From NCBI RefSeq assembly GCF_015350905.1, contig NZ_JADKRZ010000004.1:139924-203923 (forward strand): a DNA stretch of 64,000 bases, read 5' to 3'. The DNA is from Curtobacterium sp. VKM Ac-2865. GTDB lineage: Bacteria; Actinomycetota; Actinomycetes; Actinomycetales; Microbacteriaceae. Both the position numbers and the translations under genes were made by a program. Of this stretch, positions 17,518-26,600 are shown one piece after another; positions within the stretch are counted from its first letter, which is position 1; every line of letters starts with the position of its first letter. The notes under the pieces were generated by a model. It had not been told where the DNA came from. It saw only the letters and a program-made list of their open reading frames with translations, and did not search any database.

Positions 17518-17973
17518 ATGCACGACCAGGTCCGCGACCTCGTCGCGTCGCTCCCGCCAGCCCCGCGCCTGTCCGACGTCGTCGACGCCGTCGCCGGACG
17601 GGTCGGCAAACCCGTCCGGGTCGTCGACGTCGACGGACCGAGCTGGGGCGGCCTGACCGCCCTCGTGGCGCAGCACGACCACGAGGCGATGGTCCTCGTG
17701 CCGACCACTGCACCGCCGCTCTACCGGATGCACTGTGTGCTGCACGAGCTCGGGCACCTGGTCCGCGGTGACACCGGCGCCCCGCCGTCGACGCAGCTCG
17801 GCTTCGACACCTGGGTCTCCGGCGGACACGTGTGCCAGCGGTCCCTCGATGACCGACCGGACCTGGTCGGTGCCGGTGGTGCGGACGAGCACTTCGCCGA
17901 GGCGTTCGCGTACGACCTCGCGCAGGTGCTGCTCGCCGGTACCGTCGACGCCGACGAACGGACCTACGGGTAG
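17518..17973 (+). CDS. ImmA/IrrE-like zinc metallo-endopeptidase
   Basis: About 151 residues with a central HCVLHELGHLVRGD segment. The HExxH zinc motif is that of the ImmA/IrrE family, whose members cleave repressors in mobile elements or stress systems. No N-terminal HTH is present, so it is a stand-alone protease domain. The second ATG at 17518 is preferred over 17512 because it places GAGGG at a normal spacing. The stop overlaps the GTG of the next gene (TAGTG). A stand-alone ImmA-like protein next to a MAB_1171c-like membrane protein is a recurring actinobacterial arrangement of unknown function. Confidence 0.7.
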   Translation: MHDQVRDLVASLPPAPRLSDVVDAVAGRVGKPVRVVDVDGPSWGGLTALVAQHDHEAMVLVPTTAPPLYRMHCVLHELGHLVRGDTGAPPSTQLGFDTWVSGGHVCQRSLDDRPDLVGAGGADEHFAEAFAYDLAQVLLAGTVDADERTYG

Positions 17974-18878
17974 TGGTCGTCCTGCACGCCGCCACCTTCT
18001 GGTGCGCGGCACTGATCTTCCTGCTGCGAGCCCGGCACGTGTGGCGGAACCCCCGCGGCCGCGCCACGTGGGCGGCCACGGGGGTCGGCGCGCTCGGGCT
18101 CCTGACGCTCGGCAGCGTGGTGCCCCAGCGGGACCTCGACGCGCTGCTCGGCGGCACGAACGTCATCAACCTCGCGCAGAACCTGCTCGCCGCCACCGCG
18201 TTCTGGCTGATGCTCCGCGCGAGCACCCAGGACCTGCCCGAGCGGCCCCTGCTCGCGCGGCCGCGCTCGATCGTCGTGATGCTCGCGGCGTTCACGGTGC
18301 CGTTCCTGTTCATCCAGGACCGCGGCGGCACGGTGTTCACGTTCCTCATCGACGAGCTGCACCAGACCCCGACCTGGCTGTACGGGACGATCTACATGTG
18401 CGTCGTGGGGGCACTCGCGGCGTCGACCCTGGTGCGCGGCGTCCTGCGGAGTCCCGGTGCGCTCGTGGTGTTCCGGGTCGGGCTCGTGCTCGTGCTGGTG
18501 GCGAGCGTCGACCAGCTGCTCTCGATGGCGGCCGACCACTTCCAGCTGTTCGACGAACCGACCCGGGTCGTGCTGCGCTTCCTGTTCGACCCCCCCTTCT
18601 ACGTCGGGATCGTGCTCGTCGTGGCCGCCATGGCGTCCCTGACCATGCGGCGGTGGAGCCGTGACGCCGAGTACGTCCGTCACGGTCGACGGCTGGAGCG
18701 CATCGCCCGGCGGCACGGCCTGCGCGACCGGGGCCGGCGCGGGGACCCACGGGTGCGGGCCTACGACCTGGTGATCGCGATCCGTGACGCCGAGGTGCAG
18801 GGGCAGACGCTGACGCCGTCCGAGGCCGGGCAGGTGCGGTCGGCGGAGTCAGTGCTGTCGCGGAGCCTGGTCGGATGA
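17973..18878 (+). CDS. Seven-helix-type membrane protein (MAB_1171c/DUF6545-like)
   Basis: A 301-residue protein with about seven hydrophobic segments in the first 225 residues, followed by a charged cytoplasmic tail (MRRWSRDAEYVRHGRRLERI) and a helical C-terminus. The overall design resembles the MAB_1171c-type putative transporter/DUF6545 proteins found beside ImmA-like proteases in actinobacteria. That placement is from context and topology, not from a clear motif. GTG start at 17973. It is coupled to both neighbours, so the three products probably act together at the membrane. Confidence 0.6.
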   Translation: MVVLHAATFWCAALIFLLRARHVWRNPRGRATWAATGVGALGLLTLGSVVPQRDLDALLGGTNVINLAQNLLAATAFWLMLRASTQDLPERPLLARPRSIVVMLAAFTVPFLFIQDRGGTVFTFLIDELHQTPTWLYGTIYMCVVGALAASTLVRGVLRSPGALVVFRVGLVLVLVASVDQLLSMAADHFQLFDEPTRVVLRFLFDPPFYVGIVLVVAAMASLTMRRWSRDAEYVRHGRRLERIARRHGLRDRGRRGDPRVRAYDLVIAIRDAEVQGQTLTPSEAGQVRSAESVLSRSLVG

Positions 18879-20095
18879 GCGGGGGCGTGGTGGTGGCGGT
18901 GCTCGTCGTGCTCCTGGTCGTGGTCGTGCTGCTGGGCCTGCTCGTCGTCGTCCGGCGGGTCGTGGGGCGGGTCGTGCTGCCCGGGCAGGAGCGGTGGACG
19001 CCGGTGCTCGCCGTGGACGCGTCGTCGATCACGCTGCCGCTCTCGGACGAGACGCTGAGTGCGGGGACGTTCGGGCTGTGGCACGGCGAGGGCGAGGGCG
19101 AGGGCGGAGACGCCGGTGCCGGCGTCGTCGGGCACGCTGTCGTCGGGCGCACAGTCGTCGGGCACACCGTGGTCGGGCCGGTGCTCGACGTCGACGAGGC
19201 GCGGGGCACCGTCCGCCGCGCCGTGCTCGACACCGTCGGGGCGCCACCCACCGAGGTCCGCTGGACGGGCCACGCGCTCCGCCACCCCTCGGTGCTCGGC
19301 ACCCCATGGAACGAGGTCGCCGTCCCGACGGCGCTGGGCCCGGCACCCGCGTGGCAGGTCTCGCCGCCAGCCGACGACGGGACCACCGCGTCCCGGACCT
19401 GGGCCGTCCACGTGCACGGCATCCGCACCACCCGCGTCACCGCGCTCCGGACCGTCCCCGCGGCGACCGCGCTCGGCTGGACCTCGCTGGTGCCGTCCTT
19501 CCGCGGGGACGGCGAGGCCCCGTCGGACGCTCGAGCCTCCCACCTCGGAGCGCGCGAGTGGCCCGACGTCGAGGCCGCCCTCGACCACGCCGTCGCCCAC
19601 AGCGCAGAACGGCTGGTCCTGGTCGGCTGGTCGATGGGCGCGACGATCACCCGCGAACTCCTTGTGCACTCGGCGCACCGCGCACGCATCGTCGGGCTCG
19701 TGCTGGTCGCCCCCGCGCTCGACTGGGCGACGACGGTGCAGACGGCAGCCGCACGCTCCGGGCTGCCCGATGTCGTCGTCCGCCTGGCGCTCGGCAGCAT
19801 GGCCACGCCGGGGACCTGCCGGCTCGTCGGACTGCGGTCGCCGGTCGACGTCCGGGCGCTGTCGTGGGTGCTCGACCCGTCCGCGCCGCCGCTCGACCAC
19901 CTGCCGCCGACGCTCGTCGTGCACTCGCCGGGGGACCCGACCGTGCCGTTCCGGCTCAGCGAGCAGTTCGCGGCGCAGCACCCCGGCGTGGTGACCCTGG
20001 CGGTGAGCGAGCCGACCGGGCACGGCTGGGAGCGGAACCGCGACGCGGCCTGGTTCGACGCGCAGGTCACCGGATGGGGCGCCGCGCTCGATTGA
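18875..20095 (+). CDS. Membrane-anchored alpha/beta hydrolase
   Basis: A 406-residue protein with one N-terminal transmembrane helix (VVVAVLVVLLVVVVLLGLLV) and an alpha/beta hydrolase domain in the C-terminal half. The nucleophile elbow is GWSMGAT, a candidate Asp lies in HSPGDPTVPF and the final His in EPTGHGWERN. Residues of about 80-105 contain a run of VVGH/VVGR-type repeats encoded by repeated gtcgtcgggc units. The ATG overlaps the previous stop. Substrate unknown; an esterase or peptidase role cannot be told apart. Confidence 0.65.
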   Translation: MSGGVVVAVLVVLLVVVVLLGLLVVVRRVVGRVVLPGQERWTPVLAVDASSITLPLSDETLSAGTFGLWHGEGEGEGGDAGAGVVGHAVVGRTVVGHTVVGPVLDVDEARGTVRRAVLDTVGAPPTEVRWTGHALRHPSVLGTPWNEVAVPTALGPAPAWQVSPPADDGTTASRTWAVHVHGIRTTRVTALRTVPAATALGWTSLVPSFRGDGEAPSDARASHLGAREWPDVEAALDHAVAHSAERLVLVGWSMGATITRELLVHSAHRARIVGLVLVAPALDWATTVQTAAARSGLPDVVVRLALGSMATPGTCRLVGLRSPVDVRALSWVLDPSAPPLDHLPPTLVVHSPGDPTVPFRLSEQFAAQHPGVVTLAVSEPTGHGWERNRDAAWFDAQVTGWGAALD

Positions 20096-20128
20096 CGCGC
20101 GCACCCCGCCCGGCCCTGCCATTTCCTG

Positions 20129-21090
20129 ATCGCGCGCTGACGAATCCGGTCGGCGAAGCCCGAGGATCGCGAACCCGATCCGTCACCCCGCGATGTCGGA
20201 TCCGGCGCCTGGGGCTCGGCGCCCGGTGCCCGGCGGCCCACGGCCGGCGCACCACGCCCGAGTGTGCCTTCCGCATGGGTCAGCCACCGCGGCGGCCGCC
20301 CAAGCCGCCGCGCCGACCTCCTGCTCGACCAAACCGGCTCGACCCGGCCCGGCCTGGCCCGCACCACCCGGCAGGCCGTCTTCCGTTCGCGCGCTGACGA
20401 ATCCGGTCGGCGAAGCCCGAGGATCGCGAACCCGATCCATCACCGCGCGATTTCGGAACCGGCGCCCGGCGGCTCATGGGCGCACGCTCATGCAGCGGCC
20501 GCCCAAGCCGACCCCGCCCGCCCGCCGACCCGCCCGCCCTCCGACCCGCCGGCCGTGTCCCGTGCGCGCGCTGACGAATTCGGTCGGCGAAGCCCGAGGA
20601 TCGCGAACCGGATCCGTCACCGCGCGATTTCCAATCCCGCCCGGTGCCCGGTGCCCGGTGCCCGGTGCCCGGTGCCCGGCGGCCCAGGGCTCAATGCGCC
20701 CGCCGGGCAGGGCCGACCCCGCCCGGCCCTGCCCGGTGCTGCACCACCCGACAGGCTGTATCCCGTTCGCGGGCTGACGAATCTGGTCGGCGAAGCCCGA
20801 GGATCGCGAACCGGATTCGTCACCACGCGAGTTCGAATCCGCCGCCCGGCGGCTGATGCGCAAGCACGCCCGCTCACGCTGCGGTCGCCCCAGCCGAACG
20901 CGCCCGACCCCGACCCCGATCCGCCCGCCTGCCAGCCCCGCCGCCCCGCCTGCCAGCCCCGCTGCCCCGCTGCCCCGCCTGCCCGCCGGCCCGCCGGCCC
21001 GCCGGCCTGGCAAGCCGTGTCTCGATCGCGCGCTGACGGATCCGGTCGGCGAAGCCCGAGGATCGCGAACCCGATCCGTCACCGCGCGAT
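20129..21090. repeat. Five-copy array of a 66-base structured hairpin in a 1155-bp gene-free block
   Basis: Copies lie at 20129-20193, 20386-20451, about 20563-20628, 20766-20831 and 21025-21090, all in the same orientation and unevenly spaced (177-259 bp). Each can fold into one long hairpin: outer arms ATCGCGCG/CGCGCGAT, then TGACG/CGTCA, ATC/GAT and GGT/ACC, then GCGA/TCGC around the loop AGCCCGAGGA. Several differences between copies preserve or restore pairing: G-C in copy 5 and A-T in copy 4 where copies 1 and 3 have A.C, and C-G in copy 3 where copy 1 has C.C. Linkers are low-complexity GC. Open frames here are artefacts, since the repeat falls in different frames. Confidence 0.8.
20639..20680. 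repeat. GCCCGGT heptamer tandem repeat
   Basis: Five perfect copies of GCCCGGT plus one degenerate copy lie within the hairpin array region. The same heptamer occurs three times in tandem at 47826-47846 beyond the GH31 gene. Confidence 0.7.
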
Positions 21091-21250
21091 TTCGGAACCG
21101 GCGCCCAGCGGCCCGCGGCTGAGCGCGCCCCCGCTGAATCCGCCCGCCACCGCAGGAGCCGCCCAACCCAACCCCACCCGATCCCGTCCGGCCCGGCCCT
21201 CGCCGCGGACACCCGGCAGCGGCCGCACGCACAGGAGAGTAGACAGAGCC

Positions 21251-21613
21251 ATGGGACAGCTCATCTACGCCGGCGAGGCACTCGACCTGCACATCGACGA
21301 CCGGGCCCTGACGCACCTGCAGATCGTCATCGTCAACCTGCTGCGGCGTGACCACCGCTTCGTGTTCTCGTGGAAGGACGACGTCACGCACGGGGACGGT
21401 CGCAGCAGCATCTGGCTGCACCCGAACGCGAGCCTGCACTTCAGCTTCGCCGGCGGCCGTACGCCCTCGATCAACCGCTCGTGGCTCGAGCAGCTCTACG
21501 CATCGGCGTCGTCCGGGTCCGGACTCGTGCTCACGCCCGAGCCGGCCGACACCACCGTCGCCGACGACTCACCGTGGTCGCGAGCGGTCGCACCAGGCTC
21601 CGACGACGCCTGA
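21251..21613 (+). CDS. DUF7882-like small protein of Microbacteriaceae
   Basis: A 120-residue protein starting MGQLIYAGEALDLHIDDRAL, with a FSWKDD segment, SSIWLHPNASLHF and NRSWLEQLY. This is the pattern of the small proteins common in Microbacteriaceae and often mislabelled as ATP-dependent DNA ligase (DUF7882). No catalytic motif is visible and the function is unknown. The ATG at 21251 has GGAGAG about 11 bases upstream. The gene is preceded by the five-hairpin array and overlapped on the opposite strand by a putative leftward transcript from 21640. Confidence 0.75.
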   Translation: MGQLIYAGEALDLHIDDRALTHLQIVIVNLLRRDHRFVFSWKDDVTHGDGRSSIWLHPNASLHFSFAGGRTPSINRSWLEQLYASASSGSGLVLTPEPADTTVADDSPWSRAVAPGSDDA

Positions 21614-21639
21614 CCCGTCAACCGGTCCGGCCCCGTGCA

Positions 21640-21668
21640 CGTATAACATCATGAACTTTCTTCGTCAA
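21640..21668 (-). promoter_or_regulatory. Near-consensus leftward promoter TTGACG-N17-TATACG
   Basis: On the minus strand TTGACG (21668-21663) and TATACG (21645-21640) are separated by exactly 17 bases, the best sigma-A-like promoter noticed in the window. Transcription would start near 21633 and run antisense across the DUF7882 gene towards the hairpin array. No minus-strand gene lies in that direction for over a kilobase. A transcript is inferred, not shown. Confidence 0.45.
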
Positions 21669-21685
21669 CGGGTTCCACCGCGTCA

Positions 21686-21709
21686 GGACCATCGCGTACC
21701 GTATGGTCC
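21686..21709. promoter_or_regulatory. Inverted repeat GGACCAT-N10-ATGGTCC upstream of the leftward promoter
   Basis: Perfect 7-bp arms at 21686-21692 and 21703-21709, 17 bases upstream of the -35 box of the minus-strand promoter. This is a suitable place for an activator site. No candidate regulator is adjacent. Confidence 0.4.
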
Positions 21710-21802
21710 ATCGCCCGATGCACGGACCTGCGCCGGCTCAGGGCGCCGCGTGGGCCTCGGGAGACCTGGATCAGGGGGTTCCCGCGCGCATCGAGCGATG
21801 AG

Positions 21803-21851
21803 GTCGCCGTCCCCGGCAGAGGATTCGGGTTCCGAACCCGGGGGCGGCGAC
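21803..21851. terminator. Large GC-rich hairpin, probable terminator
   Basis: GTCGCCGTCCCCGG (21803-21816) pairs with 21838-21851 with one mismatch, enclosing an inner CGGGTTC/GAACCCG pairing. It lies just past the stop (21874) of the minus-strand diflavin reductase operon and terminates it most plausibly. Confidence 0.6.
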
Positions 21852-21873
21852 CACCTCGTGCTCGCGACGGCGA

Positions 21874-23658
21874 TCAGTAGACGTCGCGCACGTACCGCTT
21901 CGCCCGGCGCAGGTCGGCCAGGTAGTCGACCGCGTCGTCGGCACCCCGCCCGCGTTCCGTCGCGATGACGTCGAGCAGCGCGGCCTCGACGTCCTTCGCC
22001 ATCCGGGACGCGTCGCCGCACACCGTGAAGGTCGCGCCGTCCTCGAGCCACGCGTACAGCTCCCGTGACTGCTCGCGCATCCGGGTCTGCACGTAGACCT
22101 TCTCCGCCTGGTCGCGCGAGAACGCCAGGTCGAGACGCGTCAGCACGCCGTCAGCCTGCAGCGCGGTGAGCTCGTCCGCGTAGACGAAGTCCGTGTCGCG
22201 GTGCTGGTCACCGAAGAACAGCCAGTTGCGACCCGTCGCACCGCTCGCGGCACGCTCGTGCAGGAACCCGCGGAAGGGCGCGATGCCCGTCCCCGGTCCG
22301 ACCATGATCAACGGGGCGTCGCCGTCCGCCGGCACGCCGAAGGCCGCGTTCGGCTGCAGGTACACGCCGACCTCGTCGCCGACCTGGACACGGTCGGCCA
22401 GGTGCGTCGACGCCACCCCGGAGTGCTTCCGGTGGTCGTCGCCGTACCGCACGGACGCCACGGTCAGGTGGATCCGGTCCGGGTGCGCGAGCGGGCTGGA
22501 CGAGATCGAGTACTGGCGTGCCTGCAGCGGGCGGAGGAACGGCAGCAGCTCGTCGAGCCCCGGCGCCGTGTCGCCGGCGTCGCGGAGCAGGTCGAGCACG
22601 TCCCGTCCCCACAGCCACCGGTCGAGCTCCTGCTTGTCGCCGTGCGCCACCACGGCCGCGAGCTCGCTGGCCGGGGACCGCTGCACGAGGTCGGCGATCA
22701 GGTCCTTCGACGGCGCCCGGACCTCGCGGTCGGTGCGGAGCAGTTCGCGCACGGAGCGCCCGTCGAACAGCTCGTCACCCGTGGCACCGAGGTGCTCGAG
22801 CAGGTGGTCGACCAGGGCGTCGTCGTTCACGGGCACCACGGCCAGCGCGTCGCCGGCCGCGTACGTGATGCCGCTGTCACCGAGGTCGAACTCGTAGTGC
22901 CGGATCTCCTTGGCGCTCCGCGGGTCGGAGAGCAGGCGGTTCTCCACCAGGCGCGCCGGGTACGGGTTGCGCTTGGACCACTGCGAACCCGGACGGGAGG
23001 CCCGGGTCGCCGCCGCCCCGTCGGCTGCGGTCGTGCCCGTGGTCGCCGGACCGGTCGCGCCGGTCCCGGCCGTCGCCCCGGTCTCCGTGGCGATGCGGTC
23101 GAGGACGGCGGCGGTCCAGAGGGCGGCGGGGTCCTCGAAGTCGACGTCGCAGTCGACCCGCTCGTGGACCCGGGTGGCGCCGAGCTGCTCGAACCGGGTG
23201 TCGAGGAGCTTCGCCGCCTGGCAGAACTCGTCGTAGCTCGTGTCGCCGAGGCCGAGGACGGCGTACTGCAGGCCGTCGAGGCGGGGCACGGTGCTCGCCT
23301 GGACTGCGTCCCAGAACAGGCCGGCGTTGTCGGGCATCTCGCCCTCGCCGTACGTCGAGGTGACGACGAGCACGTGCGACATCCCGGCGAGCTCCTCCGG
23401 CGTGACGTCGTCGAGCGCACGGGCCCGGCCGCCGAGCCCGCGGGCGGTCGCACCGGCCACGAGCTGGTCGGCGAGGAACTCGGCGTTGCCGGTCTGCGTG
23501 CCGAACAGCACGTCGACGGTGGTGGTCGGCGTGCTCGGGGCCGTGGTGGTGCCGGCGGCGGCGATGCCCGCGATGAACCCGGCGAGCCAGGACTCCTGCG
23601 CGGCGGAGAACGGGGCGTCGACCGGGATCAGCTGCCCGGTCGGGGGCAGGACGCTCAC
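21874..23658 (-). CDS. CysJ-like diflavin reductase (FMN/FAD/NADPH)
   Basis: A 594-residue soluble diflavin oxidoreductase. It has a flavodoxin-type FMN domain at about 48-190 (LFGTQTGNAE, STYGEGEMPDNAG), an FAD domain with RQYSISSSP, and an NADPH domain with GPGTGIAPFRGFL, LFFGDQHRDTDF and CGDASRMAKDVE. It ends in the CysJ-type KRYVRDVY. By family it moves electrons from NADPH through FAD and FMN to a partner such as sulfite reductase. No sulfite reductase haem protein is nearby; its GTG overlaps the stop of the glutamate-synthase-like gene (GTGA). I infer that it is the electron donor for that enzyme, replacing GltD. Confidence 0.8.
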   Translation of the reverse strand: MSVLPPTGQLIPVDAPFSAAQESWLAGFIAGIAAAGTTTAPSTPTTTVDVLFGTQTGNAEFLADQLVAGATARGLGGRARALDDVTPEELAGMSHVLVVTSTYGEGEMPDNAGLFWDAVQASTVPRLDGLQYAVLGLGDTSYDEFCQAAKLLDTRFEQLGATRVHERVDCDVDFEDPAALWTAAVLDRIATETGATAGTGATGPATTGTTAADGAAATRASRPGSQWSKRNPYPARLVENRLLSDPRSAKEIRHYEFDLGDSGITYAAGDALAVVPVNDDALVDHLLEHLGATGDELFDGRSVRELLRTDREVRAPSKDLIADLVQRSPASELAAVVAHGDKQELDRWLWGRDVLDLLRDAGDTAPGLDELLPFLRPLQARQYSISSSPLAHPDRIHLTVASVRYGDDHRKHSGVASTHLADRVQVGDEVGVYLQPNAAFGVPADGDAPLIMVGPGTGIAPFRGFLHERAASGATGRNWLFFGDQHRDTDFVYADELTALQADGVLTRLDLAFSRDQAEKVYVQTRMREQSRELYAWLEDGATFTVCGDASRMAKDVEAALLDVIATERGRGADDAVDYLADLRRAKRYVRDVY

Positions 23659-26600
23659 GCGGTCACCGCCTCGGCCGGGGCCTGCGGGGCACGACGGGCG
23701 ATGTCCTCGAGTGCCGCGGTGGCGAGGAGCTCATCGAAGCGGGCCTCGTGCAGCCGGCCGTCGTTCTTGGCGTTCTGGTGCATGATCCAGCCCGTGGTGC
23801 CGGGAGCGTCCATGCTGCGGTTGTTCCGCTGCGTGAGCGCACGCTTGTGGTCGTCGAGGCGCTTGACGGCGATGAGGGTCGCGAGCTGGTCGTCCGCGAA
23901 CCGCTCGAGCGTGCCGCGGAGGTACTTCACGACCCGCTGCTTGACGAAGAAGTCCTCGGTGAGCACCAGGTTCCGCACGGCCTCGAGCACGCGGGGGTCG
24001 GCCGGACCGACGGCACCGGGGACCCGCTCGAGCGCCAGGTCCTGGGCGACGCCGAGCACCGTGTACGACGACAGGAGCGAGAACATGTCGCCGCCTTGGT
24101 CGCCGAGCGCGGGGGCACGGCCGCCGAGCACCGTGCGGCGGTCGCGGTAGTCGAGCTTGAACGCGCGGAGCTTGTCGGTCGCGGTCGAGACGGCGAGCTC
24201 GTCGAGCAGCTCGTTCCGCGTCGAGCCGGCCAGGATCGCGTCGGCGTCCTGCGTGAGCAGGAGCGCCCGGGGCATGCCGACGAAGACGTGCGTCCGCGTG
24301 GTCGCCCAGTCCGCGAGCAGCCGGGCGGCGAGCTCGGAGCCCGTCGCCTCGAGGTGCCACTCCAGGAGCAGCCGGGCGGCGTCCTCGTGGAAGGCGCCGC
24401 GTGCGGTGTCGAGCACCGGGAAGACGAGCAGCGAGTCGGTGCTCGCGCGCTCGGCCACCCGGCCGGACGGGTCGTACTGGTACAGGAAGCCGCCGGACAT
24501 GCCGTTGCCGAGGCCCTTGCCGAAGCCGCCGAGGTTGAACACGGCGCCGCCGGTCATGTACTCGCAGCCGAAGTCGCCGACGCCCTCGACCACGGCGGTC
24601 GCGCCGGAGTTCCGGACGGCGAACCGGTCGCCGGCCTCACCCTGCACGAAGGTCCTGCCGCCCGTCGCGCCGAACAGGGCGAAGTTGCCGACCAGGACGT
24701 TGCCGCCGCGCTCGGAGCTGCCGCCACCGGGGGCGCGGACGACGATCCGCCCGCCGCTCTGGCTCTTGCCGACGCCGTCGTTCGCGGTGCCGGTGTGGTC
24801 GAGCGTCACGCCGTCGTTGTTGAAGACGCCGTAGGACTGCCCGGCGGACCCGCTCGTGCGGATCGTCACGGCACCGTCGACGAGCCGCCGACGTCCGCGG
24901 TCGTCGGTCGACACTGCGGGGGCACCCTGCAGCGCGTCGGCCCCGAGCTCGTGGTTGAGGACGCGCTCCAGGTCGATGCCGAGCTGGCCGCCGACGGACT
25001 TGTCCGCGTTGCCGAGGAGCACACCGTCGATCGTCACGCTGTGCTCGTGCCGCACGAGCAGGGCCTCGCGGACCCGCTCGATGAGCGCGTCGTCGGTGGC
25101 GTAGTCCTTCTCCAGGTACTCCGGGTCGGTGACGACCTTCTCGGGCACCTGCGTGAGCAGCGCCCGCACGTCGAGCCGCCCGACGCTCGCCGGGTGGTCG
25201 AGGAGCTGGAGCAGGTCGGTGCGGCCACGGGCCTCGCGCAGGGAGCGCAGACCGAGGCGGGCGAGGATCTGCCGGACGTCGTGGGCGATGTTCAGCAGGT
25301 ACTGCGCGAGCGCGCGGGGGTCGCCCTCGAACGCCTCGGCGTTCGTGGTCAGGCCTGCCGGGCACTTCACGTTGCAGTTCTTCGCCATCACGCAGCCGAG
25401 CATCATCAGCGCGGTGGTGCCGAACTCGAACGAGTCGCCGCCGAGCAGCGCCGAGGTGACGACGTCGCTGCCGGTCTGGTGCGCGCCCGAGCAGCGGAGG
25501 ACGACCTTCTGGCGCAGGCCGTTCGCGACGAGGGCCTGGTGCACCTCGGCCACGCCGATCTCCGCGGAACGGCCGGCGTACTTCAGGCTCGTGACGGCTG
25601 CGGCGCCCGTGCCGCCGGTGTTCCCGGCGACGTTGATGACGTCCGCGCCGGCCTTCGCGACGCCCACGGCGATCGTGCCGATGCCCTCGGAGGACACCAG
25701 CTTCACGATCACGCGCACCCGGGCGGCCTTGCAGTCGTGGATGAGCTGCGCGAGGTCCTCGATCGAGTACGTGTCGTGGTGCGGCGGCGGCGAGATGAGC
25801 TCGACGCCCGGGGTGCCACCACGTGCCGCGGCGATGTCGACCGTGACCTTCGCCGCGGGCAGCTGGCCGCCCTCGCCCGGCTTCGCGCCCTGGCCGATCT
25901 TGATCTCCAGCTCCTCGAGCATCGGGTCGGCGAGGTAGCCCGCCCAGATGCCGAACCGGCCGGAGGCGAACTGCTTGATGCGCGAGCCGCGGATGGTGCC
26001 GTAACGGGTGTGGTGCTCGCCGCCCTCGCCGCTGTTCGACATCCCACCGACCATGTTCGTGCCGTGCGCGACGGCCTCGTGCGCGGTCGCGACGAGTGCG
26101 CCGTGGCTCATCGCCCCGGACGCCAGGGTCCTGGTGATCTCGTGTGCCGGCTGGACCTCGTCGAGCTCGACGCTCGCCGGGGCGCTCTCGAGCAGCCCGA
26201 GCAGGTCCACGGCGGAGCCGGTGGCGCGGAGCGTCACCTGGTCGGCGTCGACGGAGTCGACGTCCACCTGGCCGGGGAAGAGCAGGCCGAGCCCGTCCGC
26301 GAGGGCCTGGTGGCGCAGCGCACCCAGCGACGCCGTGGACGTGAGCTCCAGGCGGAACCGAGCCGGGCCTCCCGACCGGCTGTCGTCAGCAGACGGACGT
26401 GAGCCGAGCAGCCCACGCACCGTGACGCTGCTGTTGCCGGTCAGCGAGAACCGGCCGAGCTCGCGGGCGAAGTCCTCTGCCGTGTCGATGCCCGTGACGT
26501 CGGCGGGGAGCGCGAGCACGTCGCGGAGGGCGCTCGGGCGGCGGGAGCGCTCCTCGTGTGTGGTCTGCAGGAACGTGCGGTAGCCGGGCGTGATGCGGAA

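Noticed and set aside
20129..21090. CRISPR array
   Set aside because: Units are too long (66 bp), spacing varies from 177 to 259 bp, the gaps are low-complexity rather than unique spacers, and no cas gene is present.
20193..21200. Repeat-containing proteins with ALTNPVGEARGSRT-like peptides in several frames
   Set aside because: The same DNA repeat gives similar peptides in different frames and strands because its copies are out of phase. That shows the repeat is not translated.
21821..21851. tRNA-like T-arm (GGGTTCCGAACCC)
   Set aside because: No acceptor stem, anticodon arm or D arm can be built around it. The segment is the inner part of a terminator hairpin.
21874..23658. Sulfite reductase flavoprotein in a sulfate assimilation operon
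   Set aside because: The sequence is CysJ-like, but no CysI, CysH or other sulfur gene is adjacent and it is coupled to the glutamate-synthase-like gene. I therefore did not give the symbol cysJ.
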